The notes under the pieces were generated by a model that was not told the DNA's origin, searched no databases, and saw nothing but the letters and a program-made list of their open reading frames with translations. From the NCBI RefSeq assembly GCF_009833095.1, contig NZ_QRCB01000003.1:1-64000 (forward strand): a stretch of DNA of 64,000 nt. Direction: 5' to 3'. This document shows, piece after piece, positions 47,689 to 56,519 of this stretch. The first letter of the stretch is position 1. Each line of letters opens with the position of its first letter. Made by a program: the position numbers and the translations under genes. The stretch comes from Nitrosomonas sp. JL21 (GTDB lineage: Bacteria > Pseudomonadota > Gammaproteobacteria > Burkholderiales > Nitrosomonadaceae).

Positions 47689-48000
47689 ATGAAAAAAGTT
47701 TTAATAGGAGTCGTTGCTGCATCAACCTTATTACTGACCGGTGTTGCACAAGCCAATGCAGATCTGGCGAAAAGTAGTGGCTGTCTGAATTGTCATAATG
47801 TCGATACCAAACTGGTTGGCCCAAGTTTGAAAGATGTTGCTGCTAAATACGCGGGTCAAGCCGATGCTGCAACATATTTAGCCGGTAAAATAAAAAACGG
47901 CAGTAAAGATGTTTGGGGTCCCATTCCAATGCCACCAAATACTACCGTTAGCGATGAAAATGCTAAAGTGTTAGCAGACTTTATTCTGACACTGAAGTAA
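47689..48000 (+). CDS. Monohaem cytochrome c (c-552 type)
   Basis: A 103-residue precursor with a signal peptide of about 24 residues (ending QANA) and a mature class I cytochrome c of about 79 residues. The haem motif is CLNCH (Cys32, Cys35, His36), and the sixth ligand is Met81 in WGPIPMPPN. The size and this motif match the cytochrome c-552 of ammonia oxidisers and c-551 of pseudomonads, a soluble periplasmic carrier to the terminal oxidase. AAGGAAAAAA precedes the ATG. Own strong terminator, so probably monocistronic and well expressed. Confidence 0.93.
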   Translation: MKKVLIGVVAASTLLLTGVAQANADLAKSSGCLNCHNVDTKLVGPSLKDVAAKYAGQADAATYLAGKIKNGSKDVWGPIPMPPNTTVSDENAKVLADFILTLK

Positions 48001-48017
48001 TTTCATTCTGAATTCGT

Positions 48018-48047
48018 AAAAGCCGACGTTATAAACGTCGGCTTTTT
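48018..48047 (+). terminator. Intrinsic terminator of the cytochrome c gene
   Basis: AAAAGCCGACGTT (48018-48030), a 3-nt loop ATA, and AACGTCGGCTTTT (48034-48046), followed by T and ATTTG. Perfect 13-bp stem. Confidence 0.92.
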
Positions 48048-48098
48048 ATTTGCTTCAATTCACATCGATTCGGAACAGAAACATTCTTCGGGAGAGAA

Positions 48099-48521
48099 AT
48101 GAAAACTCGAATTACCTGGAAAGGAAATGTCAGTTTTTTAGCTGAATCAGGCAGTGGTCATTCAGTGTTGATGGATGGCGCACCAGAGGCGGGTGGGCAG
48201 AATGCCGGACCACGCCCAATGGAGATGGTATTGATGGGGCTTGGCGGCTGCACTGCATTTGATGTGATATTGATTTTGAAAAAAGGCCGTCATGACATTC
48301 GCGATTGTGTCGTTGAAATCGAGGCCGAGCGCGCTTCGGCGGATCCGAAAGTATTTACTCATATTCATCTTCATTTCATCGTTATGGCTAAGGATGTGAG
48401 TTCTCAGCATGTTCAACGGGCTATCGATTTATCTGCGGAGAAATACTGCTCGGCATCGATCATGCTAAGGAGCACTGCAAAAATAACCCATGATTTCGAA
48501 CTTATTAATGTGTCATCGTAG
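48099..48521 (+). CDS. OsmC/YhfA-family thiol protein
   Basis: A 140-residue OsmC-fold protein. The two redox cysteines are in LGGCTAFDVILILKK and KYCSASIML, the arrangement of the YhfA subgroup. OsmC proteins reduce organic hydroperoxides with a Cys pair; for YhfA-type members the substrate is not established. N-terminal strand segment TWKGNVSFLAESGSGHSVL and RPMEMVLMGLGG fit the fold. Cytoplasmic. Confidence 0.9.
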   Translation: MKTRITWKGNVSFLAESGSGHSVLMDGAPEAGGQNAGPRPMEMVLMGLGGCTAFDVILILKKGRHDIRDCVVEIEAERASADPKVFTHIHLHFIVMAKDVSSQHVQRAIDLSAEKYCSASIMLRSTAKITHDFELINVSS

Positions 48522-48714
48522 TTGCGTTGATTAATGCAGAGGACGAGTTAAGCAATCAGCTTACCGAATCCCGGCATCCAAGATATATCAATATGATAGA
48601 CGAGGAAATGAATGCCGCGCAGCGAAGTGATTTGCTGGTGCGATCAATGAGTCAGGGTTTCCATCGAGCAGTAATCCCTAACTATGCATCTGCGTTCAAA
48701 ACCAATGTTTTGAT

Positions 48715-49665
48715 TTAAGCCAATGCTTTTCGGATCGTATCGGCGAGTTCTCCGGCTTCAAATTTGGCGATGAAAGCATCAGCACCCACCGATTTAACGT
48801 GATTTTCATTGGCTTCTCCAGTTAGAGAAGAGTGAATCACCACAGGAACAGACTTAAAACGTTGATCGCTCTTGATGTTGCGTGTGAGTGTAAATCCATC
48901 CATTTCGGGCATTTCCAGGTCAGTTAGCACCAGTGCGATTTTATCTTGCAATGTTTTACCTTCCGCTGCTGCAGCATCTGAGATCGATTGAATCCGTTTC
49001 CATGCCTCCAGCCCCGTGTGGGTCATCACATACGGTACATCGAGGGTTTTAAGTTCTTTTTCGATCATGCTGCGCGCGAGGGGTGAATCATCTGCAGCTA
49101 GAATCATTTTCCCTGCGGGAAGCTTTATTTTGGGGCCAACTTTTTCGGGTGTAATGGCCTCAGTAGCAGAGGGCAGAACATCACGCAATATCTGCTCTAC
49201 ATCGAGTACCTGAGCCAAGCGGGAATCTTCGGTATTGCCGTCGATTCGAGCAATACTGGTCACCATATTGCCCCCTTTACCTTCCGCGGCGATAACTTGA
49301 CTCCATTCTAGGCGTACGATTTCATTGACTTCTTCCACGGCGAACGCCTGCGTTGAGCGTGCATATTCAGTAACCAGGAGGATGGGTAGCTCTTTTTTGG
49401 GCGTGCAACCGATCACCTTGGGTAGATTGATGACAGTAATGACCTGGCCGCGAATATTGGCAACGCCCATGACATTTGCGGGTGCATTTGCAATGGCGGT
49501 GATAGTTGGCATGACAAGAATCTCTCGTATTTTGAAGACATTAATGCCGAATAATTCACGCTGATGTGTGCCGGGTGCGTCCCCCAGCTTGAAAAGTAAT
49601 AGCTCGAACTTGTTGGTGGCAGTCAGGTTAGTGCGCTCGTCTATTTCATGCAGTGCTGTGTTCAT
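48715..49665 (-). CDS. cheV: Chemotaxis protein CheV
   Basis: A 316-residue fusion of a CheW domain (about residues 18-165; FGINVFKIREIL, NIRGQVITVINLP) and a C-terminal response-regulator receiver (about 190-316; ADDSPLARSMIEKEL, the phospho-acceptor Asp in LVLTDLEMPEMDGF near 247, VIHSSLTGEANENH). CheV couples chemoreceptors to CheA and can be phosphorylated for adaptation. It stands alone, outside a che cluster. A sigma-28-like promoter may lie about 60 bp upstream. Confidence 0.93.
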   Translation of the reverse strand: MNTALHEIDERTNLTATNKFELLLFKLGDAPGTHQRELFGINVFKIREILVMPTITAIANAPANVMGVANIRGQVITVINLPKVIGCTPKKELPILLVTEYARSTQAFAVEEVNEIVRLEWSQVIAAEGKGGNMVTSIARIDGNTEDSRLAQVLDVEQILRDVLPSATEAITPEKVGPKIKLPAGKMILAADDSPLARSMIEKELKTLDVPYVMTHTGLEAWKRIQSISDAAAAEGKTLQDKIALVLTDLEMPEMDGFTLTRNIKSDQRFKSVPVVIHSSLTGEANENHVKSVGADAFIAKFEAGELADTIRKALA

Positions 49666-50061
49666 ACCGTGCTCTCCGCTATTTGCCAGTAATGATGTGA
49701 GTAAGCCAAAAAATTTCTCAGAAGCTATCGGTATGATCAGCCTTCGATTTGCAGATGCTGAAAATAATTCATGGATAGCTAATTTTGCCCATCGTAAATA
49801 ATTGATAAGAGTGTATCGTATCGAATAAAGATGAAAAAACTTTAGGAGAGCCTTAAAAGTCGTGCATATTCAATTCTGATTGAACATAGAAGATGCGGTT
49901 TGCAAAGCGGGCTTGATGATGTGCTGATCAAAACAATGCCAGGGAGATTGAGCAAGAGTCGGAGCGATAAATACCGAAAATTGTCATGGATCATATCTTT
50001 ATTCTGTTGGATTAGTGCCGTTCATAGAAGACTTTCATTCACTGGATAGTCTGGAGAAAAA
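49666..50061. other. Divergent promoter region between cheV and the C13 peptidase gene
   Basis: About 400 bp between divergent genes. Apart from the possible sigma-28 site for cheV, I see no gene or strong structure. A plus-strand frame at 49568-49801 is mostly the shadow of cheV. Confidence 0.5.
49725..49751 (-). promoter_or_regulatory. Possible sigma-28 (FliA) promoter of cheV
   Basis: On the minus strand CAAATCGA, 11 bp, ACCGATAG. The spacing is exact and the -10 element matches 6 of 8 positions of GCCGATAA, but the -35 element is weak. Sigma-28 control would fit a chemotaxis gene. Confidence 0.35.
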
Positions 50062-51477
50062 ATGGATTTATCTACAAGTATCTGTCGAGAATCGAGACAA
50101 TCATTGCCCTCCAGTGAATCTCGGGCATTGATGCGAAATCTCTATGTGGGAATGCGATTGCTGGCGTTACGTCCTAATGCAGTTGACCAGGTGACTGTTT
50201 CGATTGATCAGTTGATGTGGCTGCTGGGTTTTTATGGCTTGACCGTACTGACCATTTCCTATGTGCTGACGCCTCTGCCCATATTCGATTGGTTTGGCTT
50301 GGGTTACTTGGGTGTGGAGTTATTGATTGCATTGTTCATGGGATTTATCGTAACGAAGTTGACGCATGATTCGAATGATCTTCTGAAATTCTTGGTATTG
50401 GTCTATTGCATTTTACCGTTTTTTTATCTGATTTCTTTCATCCTTTTACCTCATTTGCCAGAAGAATTTTCGATGATGGGTTATTTCGCTTATGGGATTT
50501 GGGTTTTCATGGTTTATTTTTGGAGTGTTTTGCAATTGCTTCGAGCCAAGCTCAAAGCTGCAGCAGTGGCGACCATCTGGTTGATTGTCGCTTATCCGCT
50601 GACCAATTGGTCATTGAGTTTCTGGTATGAAGGTTATGATTTCAGTCAGGAAATGGCAACCCATTCTGACGATGGGTCTGCGGAAGTTAATCAAGAACAG
50701 GTATATTACAGTCAGTATGCACTTCTGAATGATGCTCTGAATAATGTGAGACCGGGCGAGAACGGCGTTGCCGATCTTTTTTTTATAGGATTCGGTTCGG
50801 ATGGTACTGAGAATGTCTTCATGAATGAAGTCGAACATGTGCAGCGTGCGGTGAATGAACGATTGGGTGCGACGGGTCGATCGCTGACCCTTATTAATAA
50901 TCTAAAAACAATCGACACTACCCCCTTGGCTTCATCGAACAATCTGAAAATTTCCTTGAATTATCTCGGTAAGAAAATGAATGTCGATGAAGATATTGTA
51001 TTTTTGTACCTGACAGGGCATGGATCTGCAGATCATTCCTTGCTGGTTCAAATGCAACCGTTGAGTTTGAATGATTTAAGTCCGCAGGATATTAAGAATT
51101 ACCTTGACGACGCGGGCATACGCTGGCGTATTATCGTCATTTCGGCGTGCTATTCCGGCGGATTTATTGAAGCGCTTCAGAATGAACATAGTCTGATTTT
51201 TACTGCTGCCGCGCCTCATAAATCATCCTTTGGTTGCTCAAATGACAATGAATATACTTATTTTGGCGAGGCGCTTCGCAATTCTTTAGAGACTCAGCCA
51301 TTCCAATATATTTCCAGTTTTAGCCAAGCGATGCAAAAGGTCGGCGAACGTGAGCAGTCTGAAAAGTTGATTCCATCAGAACCTCAGTTGTTTATCGGAA
51401 ACCAGATGAAGGAGAAATTAAAATTATTGGAGCAGGATATGATTCGGTATGCACCGGAACGATTTGGTGCGATGTAA
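50062..51477 (+). CDS. Membrane protein with C-terminal C13 (legumain-fold) peptidase domain
   Basis: A 471-residue protein. The N-terminal half (about residues 45-190) has roughly five membrane helices (WLLGFYGLTVLTISYVL, VELLIALFMGFIV and others). The C-terminal half (about 215-430) is a caspase-like C13 peptidase domain: LFFIGFGSDGTENVF, ALNNV..., the catalytic dyad His320 in YLTGHGSADH and Cys363 in VISACYSGGF, then FTAAAPHKSSFGCS and YTYFGEAL. Clan CD enzymes cut after Asn or Asp or process anchors. Membrane-bound bacterial members are largely unstudied. Divergent from cheV; the target is unknown. Confidence 0.82.
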   Translation: MDLSTSICRESRQSLPSSESRALMRNLYVGMRLLALRPNAVDQVTVSIDQLMWLLGFYGLTVLTISYVLTPLPIFDWFGLGYLGVELLIALFMGFIVTKLTHDSNDLLKFLVLVYCILPFFYLISFILLPHLPEEFSMMGYFAYGIWVFMVYFWSVLQLLRAKLKAAAVATIWLIVAYPLTNWSLSFWYEGYDFSQEMATHSDDGSAEVNQEQVYYSQYALLNDALNNVRPGENGVADLFFIGFGSDGTENVFMNEVEHVQRAVNERLGATGRSLTLINNLKTIDTTPLASSNNLKISLNYLGKKMNVDEDIVFLYLTGHGSADHSLLVQMQPLSLNDLSPQDIKNYLDDAGIRWRIIVISACYSGGFIEALQNEHSLIFTAAAPHKSSFGCSNDNEYTYFGEALRNSLETQPFQYISSFSQAMQKVGEREQSEKLIPSEPQLFIGNQMKEKLKLLEQDMIRYAPERFGAM

Positions 51478-51730
51478 CATGATCCGTCATTAAATTTCTG
51501 CTGGAAATTTGATTACTTAATTACCTCCATATTGAGGGCAATATTGCAACAGGTTGAGGCGCATCGAAATCAGGCTCAAAAATGCCTATTTGCTGCGTTT
51601 AAGTCGTACGTATATGAAGGATTTAGCATTGCCAGGCTGTGAAAGCCAATCTTCTCAACGCTTCATTGTCATGTTTCTGATCAGATCGAGAATACAGCAT
51701 TATCATCGGCCATTGAAATCGAACGCCGAT

Positions 51731-51762
51731 CAATAAGGAGCACATCAATGTGCTCCTTATTG
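51731..51762. terminator. Perfect hairpin between convergent genes
   Basis: CAATAAGGAGCACA (51731-51744) and TGTGCTCCTTATTG (51749-51762) with a TCAA loop: a 14-bp stem ending 2 bp before the stop of the EAL-like gene. No T-run; probably a bidirectional end for it and the C13 peptidase gene. The 250 bp before it (51478-51730) hold nothing I can support. Confidence 0.65.
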
Positions 51763-51764
51763 GA

Positions 51765-52625
51765 TTACAAGCATCTAAGATGATCGGTGATTAACCGCTC
51801 GTAATAATCTCCCTGGACTAGACCAAATCCGCTCGTGAGCGCAATGTTCGCCTGTTCTTTTTTATTGACGTGCTGCAATATGGTTTGCCCACCGATCAGG
51901 TGCTGCAACTCGATTAATCCTTTTAATGACGACAGCCAGATACTTGTGGAGTGCTGAATCATTTCCGGACTGGGCGAAGTAATGCGAAGATAATTGGGTG
52001 ATAATTTATCAATCAATTCTCTTAATCCTTTTGCGGTATACAGCGAGCCTATGTTGAGGGCGATTTGATAACCGCGGTCACGATAGTTGTTCAAACCACT
52101 GAGCAATTGAGTATGGTATTGCGCATAGAAATTATTGATCGTTGCCGAGATAACAATATTTCTGGGTGCTAAACCGCATTTGATGATGATTTCCTCAAAA
52201 TAAGCGCCATGATTTTGTTCAACACCTAGTATATGACGTGGATCGACATCTAGAATAAGGACACCGCCGTTGTGAGCATATGTTAAGTAGTTCAGCATGT
52301 GCACCGTTCGGCACAGCCTATCCAAATTAATGATGGACTGAAAGTCAGCGGGTTGAGTAATTGCATCTGTCAATAGATTGCCGATCTTTTCCGGTTGGTT
52401 ATTATGCACATCGGTTTCATAAGTGGAAACAGATAATTGCGCGATATGTCCTCTCAGAATTTCGTAGTCATCCACTTGGCGTAACGGCGAAAAGGTGCTG
52501 CTGATTCGAATGGGTCCGAAAACGCCGCTAACCGAACCATTTTCCAGGATGAAAGGGCGAAAGCTTGATTGATGCTCACGCTCAAAGTGATCGTTAAAAT
52601 AATATACTAATTGCTCTACTGGCAT
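51765..52625 (-). CDS. Degenerate EAL-domain protein
   Basis: A 286-residue protein whose layout follows an EAL (cyclic-di-GMP phosphodiesterase) domain but with most catalytic residues replaced. The EAL motif is EIL (DDYEILRGH). The metal Asn of the N-V-x-P strand is Asp (LILDVDPRHI). The glutamate of the next strand is absent (IVISATINN). The DD pair is lost (IALNIGSLY), Lys is Arg (LRITSP), and the last Glu is missing (ILQHVNKKE), while the C-terminal GFGLVQGDYYERL is kept. It is probably a non-catalytic c-di-GMP sensor or protein-binding module. It is divergent from a CysB-like regulator. Confidence 0.75.
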   Translation of the reverse strand: MPVEQLVYYFNDHFEREHQSSFRPFILENGSVSGVFGPIRISSTFSPLRQVDDYEILRGHIAQLSVSTYETDVHNNQPEKIGNLLTDAITQPADFQSIINLDRLCRTVHMLNYLTYAHNGGVLILDVDPRHILGVEQNHGAYFEEIIIKCGLAPRNIVISATINNFYAQYHTQLLSGLNNYRDRGYQIALNIGSLYTAKGLRELIDKLSPNYLRITSPSPEMIQHSTSIWLSSLKGLIELQHLIGGQTILQHVNKKEQANIALTSGFGLVQGDYYERLITDHLRCL

Positions 52626-52847
52626 ACTTCCTCCTTTGTTATGTCGCGATAGAACGAATCTTCAATTTCTCGGGTAGCCTTATGACTATGCTCAATCCTG
52701 ATCGTAGCTTGTGTCGATTCTCAATGGACTACCTTGCCGATAGCATAAAGGAGCTAATATTTTTAATAAAACGATATAATTAGATATTCTTATCTGAAAT
52801 TTAGATAACATGGCTGCCTTGAACACAACAGTATTCAAAATGAGGGT

Positions 52848-53747
52848 ATGAATTTAAATCAGATCGAGTTGCTTCGGATTCTTCAAGAAACTCAATTGAA
52901 CCTGTCTAAAGCAGCGGAGAAAATGCATATCGTGCAATCGGCCGTAAGTCGACAATTGCAATTGTTCGAGGAAGAGCTAGGTTCTCCATTGTTTGAAAGA
53001 AAGGGGAAAAAATTGATCGGGTTAACGCCATTAGGAAAAAATGTGATGGCGGAGATAGCAACGATCAATCAAGCCAAATTAAACATTCAATCCATGGCCA
53101 GTGATTACCTGGACAGTAATAAAGGCATCCTGCACGTTGCCACAACCCATACGCAAGCGAAATATTTTTTGCCCACTCCTATCCAGCGATTTAGAGAAAA
53201 ATATCCAGGAATCAGAATTTACATCGTACAGGCATCACCAGAGCAATTGATTGATCAACTTCATTCCCATACAGCTGATATCGCGATTTGCACAGAAAAA
53301 GTTGATGATGACAATAAACTGATCACGCGTCACTGTTATGAATGGCATCATGCGGTTATTATGCCTCGAGGGCATCCGTTATGTACTGGGGAATTGACGC
53401 CCGAGCGCTTAACGACTTTTCCGATACTTACGTATAGTCATGGATTTACGGGACGCTCAACGATTGAGCATGCATTTCAGCAACGTGGTTTACAATTGGA
53501 TATCATACTGGCGGCGGCGGATACCGATGTCATTAAAACATACGTGCATTTCGACATGGGCGTCGGTATCATTGCGCGCATGGCATATGATAGCCAAGCT
53601 GATGCGGATCTTGGTATCAGAGACTTGTCGCATATTATCCCTAAATCGATCACCAAAATTGCGTATTTAAAACAACACTATTTACCTCTGTATAGTCAGC
53701 ATTTTATCGAAGAATTGCTGATAGCTGCGAAGGATATGAAAGCGTAA
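52848..53747 (+). CDS. CysB-like LysR-family transcriptional regulator
   Basis: A 299-residue LysR-type regulator: N-terminal winged helix-turn-helix (LNLSKAAEKMHIVQSAVSRQLQLFEEELGSPLF, about residues 17-50), linker helix, and a substrate-binding domain with the CysB-group ligand motif ATTHTQAKYFLP (about 98-109) and THSGHFT-like segment LTYSHGFTGRSTI. CysB proteins sense sulfate starvation signals and control cysteine synthesis; the exact regulon here cannot be told. Divergent from the EAL-like gene, 222 bp apart, which could be a target. Confidence 0.88.
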   Translation: MNLNQIELLRILQETQLNLSKAAEKMHIVQSAVSRQLQLFEEELGSPLFERKGKKLIGLTPLGKNVMAEIATINQAKLNIQSMASDYLDSNKGILHVATTHTQAKYFLPTPIQRFREKYPGIRIYIVQASPEQLIDQLHSHTADIAICTEKVDDDNKLITRHCYEWHHAVIMPRGHPLCTGELTPERLTTFPILTYSHGFTGRSTIEHAFQQRGLQLDIILAAADTDVIKTYVHFDMGVGIIARMAYDSQADADLGIRDLSHIIPKSITKIAYLKQHYLPLYSQHFIEELLIAAKDMKA

Positions 53748-54334
53748 GCCTGTGCCGAAGAGACTGGACAGATGACTTGATCTTGTTAATCAACTATGGA
53801 TGCTGGATTCATGTGACTAGGATTCATACAAGGATTCTCTTATGAAAGGTGCTAACTATGATCATAAGCTCGATCGTAATTCGGATAGAATCAGTGAAAG
53901 TTAGTAAATGGTTGACTCGTATAGTACCGTGTAACAATTGCTATGATTAATTGGATCAGGCGGTTATCCAAAGTCGGACTATGGTGGATATCGTGCAGAG
54001 CATGAGTACCGATTATTATCAGATTATTCCTATAGTCTTTTAAGAGTTGCGAAGATAGTATAAATAAAGAATGAGATGTGTATTTGAATTTATTGTCTTG
54101 TTTTTATATAAATTTTTGATCTATTTTGTTATCTTCTCAAAATCTTTCTCTTTACTATCAAGATTTCTGTTAAGTCGCCGTTTGATCAAAATCCAATTCA
54201 ACCAGGATAAACCTCCTATCAAACTCCGGTTGCACTAGGCAATAAATGAGTGAAAAATGATAGATTACTCACAGTAATTATCTAAATTTATTGCTAAAAT
54301 AATTTACACGAATATATAGTGACTATAACAATCT
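53748..54334. other. 587-bp AT-rich intergenic region before the glycan cluster
   Basis: No supported gene. A 20-codon frame (53842-53904, MKGANYDHKLDRN...) has an AAGGA eight bases before its ATG and could be translated. The segment 54050-54334 is AT-rich with stop codons in all frames and probably contains the promoter of the glycan cluster. No clear terminator follows the CysB-like gene. Confidence 0.5.
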
Positions 54335-55321
54335 ATGGCAGTAACGACACAACTGAAGTGGACATTTCTTGGTATTATCATAGGACTCGGTTTTCTCTGG
54401 CTGTCATTACGAGGAATTAACGTCCAATCAGTTTTGGATAGCCTTGCCACAATCAAGCCTGCACCTGCTCTGATGGTAGTGATCGCTGCGATGCTATTCA
54501 TGTTGATTAAAGCATGGCGATGGTCAGTAATTTTGAAGCCTGCGGCATCTGTCGAACTGTCATTATTGCATTCCGCAGCCTATATAGGTACGGCAGCCAA
54601 TTTAATTATCGTTCATTCGGGAGAAGTGATCAGGGCGGCTCTGATTGGGCGTAAATCGCAAATTGCATCGAGTGCAGTCCTGGCTTCCATAGGTGTTGAG
54701 CGGGTTTTTGATTTTATGGTGGTCGTGGCGTTGTTTGGTGTATTGTTGATGATCGATCCACAACTGCCTGAGTACGTTGCCGCGGCGGGATTGGTTGCTC
54801 TGCTATTGGTGGTGATCGGCTTATTAGTTATCATATCTTTGGTAATTCCCTCGAAAACGCGAGGTCAATTGGCAAAGCTCGTTACCCGTTTTTTGCCTGA
54901 GAAATTTTCTGAGCTCATCATCAAGCAACTCAAGCGAAGTTTAATTGGATTTTCCGCTCTCGGTAGTCCCAGTATCATCATACAAACTTTTCTGCTGTCG
55001 CTCATGCAGTGGAGTTGTATCATTGCTGCAATCTGGCTGAGTGGGGTTTCTGTGGATTACGTGGTAACGCTATCGATGGCTATTACAGTCTGGGTACTGA
55101 TGGTGGTTGGACTCACGTTGCCATCCTCGCCGGCACAATTAGGTACTATTCAGCTCGCTTTTACATTAGGGCTTTCATTTACATTGGATGAAACTCAAGT
55201 TCCTTTTGCGGCCTCCGTTGTTTACACAGTTTGTGTGAATTTACCGTATATGATTATTGGTGCTGTATGTTGGTTACAATCAGGGGGAATCAGTATACAG
55301 TCAAAGAACGTACGATCATGA
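54335..55321 (+). CDS. LPG-synthase-TM / flippase-like integral membrane protein
   Basis: A 328-residue polytopic protein (about eight helices) of the lysylphosphatidylglycerol-synthase TM family (UPF0104), without the soluble MprF synthase domain. Landmarks: LKAWRWSVILKP-like segment LIKAWRWSVIL, GTAANLIIVHSGEVIRAALIGRK, SIGVERVFDFMV and the C-terminal LTLPSSPAQLGTIQLAFTLGL. Stand-alone members are proposed lipid or lipid-linked sugar translocases and are often found in glycan clusters, as here. No strong ribosome binding site precedes the ATG. First gene of a co-directional run. Confidence 0.85.
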   Translation: MAVTTQLKWTFLGIIIGLGFLWLSLRGINVQSVLDSLATIKPAPALMVVIAAMLFMLIKAWRWSVILKPAASVELSLLHSAAYIGTAANLIIVHSGEVIRAALIGRKSQIASSAVLASIGVERVFDFMVVVALFGVLLMIDPQLPEYVAAAGLVALLLVVIGLLVIISLVIPSKTRGQLAKLVTRFLPEKFSELIIKQLKRSLIGFSALGSPSIIIQTFLLSLMQWSCIIAAIWLSGVSVDYVVTLSMAITVWVLMVVGLTLPSSPAQLGTIQLAFTLGLSFTLDETQVPFAASVVYTVCVNLPYMIIGAVCWLQSGGISIQSKNVRS

Positions 55322-55349
55322 CTACGTTCTGTAGAGGAATAAATTAGTA

Positions 55350-56519
55350 ATGGAAATAATATCTATACCCAAGCGTAGTGATACCAAGACGATCCTCACG
55401 CTTTTTGGAACTCGACCAGAAATCATTAAATTGGCCCCTGTCATATGGGCTATTGAGCGGCACAGCGATAAATGGCGCAGTGTCACGGTTTCCTCATCGC
55501 AGCATACTGGGCTGTTGCGGCCATTTATTCGTGAATTCGGCATCAATATAGATCATGATTTGGGAGTCATGACGCCCGGTCAAACACCCAATGCGGTATT
55601 AGCCCGCGTGGTTGAAGCAATCGAGCCTCTTTTATTTGCGGAACGCCCTGATCTGGTTCTAGTGCAAGGTGATACCACCACTGCAATCGCCGGCGCACTG
55701 GCAGCCTTTTATGCTCGAATTCCCGTGGCTCATGTGGAAGCAGGACTGCGAACGGGGGATCGATACAGTCCATTTCCTGAAGAAATGAATCGTCGACTGA
55801 TTACTCAACTGGCCGATCTTCATTTTGCTGCAACCGATAAAAACGTTGGAATATTACTGGCGGAAGGGGTGCAAAAAAAATGCATCGAACTCACCGGAAA
55901 TCCTGTGGTGGATACTCTGAAACATATTCTTGCACACTCATCGATTTCAACGCCCTTGTCAAAACTGCTTGATAGTCTTTGGGATAAAAAGCTGATAGTG
56001 CTGACAACCCATCGACGAGAAAATTTTGGTCAGGTTATGTCCTCGCATTTAAGGGCGCTTCGTCGTTTCGTGGAGCGGCATGAAGAGATAGAATTGATAT
56101 TTTCCGTGCATCCCAATCCTTCGGTGCGTGCAGTCGTCGATGCGGAGTTTACCGGAGTGGGACGGATTCATTGTATTGAGCCGCTCGAGTACGCAGATTT
56201 TATTCATCTGTTATCAAGAGCATGGTTGATCGTGTCAGATTCTGGCGGTATTCAGGAAGAAGCACCCTCATTAGGAAAACCCTTATTGATTCTGCGCGAT
56301 ACCACTGAACGGCCAGAAGTGCTGGAGTGCGGTGTGGGAAAACTGGTGGGACACTCTGGCGAACATCTGGAAAAATTGCTTGAAGAGTCCCTGATCGATA
56401 GCACTTGGTTTGATGTGGTGAATGCCGTAGAAAACCCGTTTGGAAAAGGCGATGCCGGTGACCGAATAGCCTCGGCCATCGAAAAATTTCTGGAAGCTCG
56501 AGAGGAAGCATTATTATGA
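55350..56519 (+). CDS. wecB: UDP-N-acetylglucosamine 2-epimerase
   Basis: This 389-residue enzyme of the GT-B-like non-hydrolysing epimerase family interconverts UDP-GlcNAc and UDP-ManNAc. Motifs: LTLFGTRPEIIKLAPVIWAI, VLVQGDTTTAIAGALAAFYARIPVAHVEAGLRTGDRYSPFPEE, LTGNPVVDTL, TTHRRENFG and SDSGGIQEEAPSLGKPLLILRD. It supplies ManNAc for surface polysaccharide. Its start is 28 bp after the flippase-like gene and its stop overlaps the deacetylase start by 4 bp. Confidence 0.94.
   Translation: MEIISIPKRSDTKTILTLFGTRPEIIKLAPVIWAIERHSDKWRSVTVSSSQHTGLLRPFIREFGINIDHDLGVMTPGQTPNAVLARVVEAIEPLLFAERPDLVLVQGDTTTAIAGALAAFYARIPVAHVEAGLRTGDRYSPFPEEMNRRLITQLADLHFAATDKNVGILLAEGVQKKCIELTGNPVVDTLKHILAHSSISTPLSKLLDSLWDKKLIVLTTHRRENFGQVMSSHLRALRRFVERHEEIELIFSVHPNPSVRAVVDAEFTGVGRIHCIEPLEYADFIHLLSRAWLIVSDSGGIQEEAPSLGKPLLILRDTTERPEVLECGVGKLVGHSGEHLEKLLEESLIDSTWFDVVNAVENPFGKGDAGDRIASAIEKFLEAREEALL

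Noticed and set aside
48527..48718. 63-codon frame with TTG start after the OsmC gene
   Set aside because: Starts 6 bp after the OsmC stop but lacks a ribosome binding site, and the composition looks random; an internal ATG at 48593 is no better.
51554..51736. 60-codon frame between the C13 peptidase and EAL-like genes
   Set aside because: No Shine-Dalgarno sequence and no recognisable features; it ends at the terminator hairpin.
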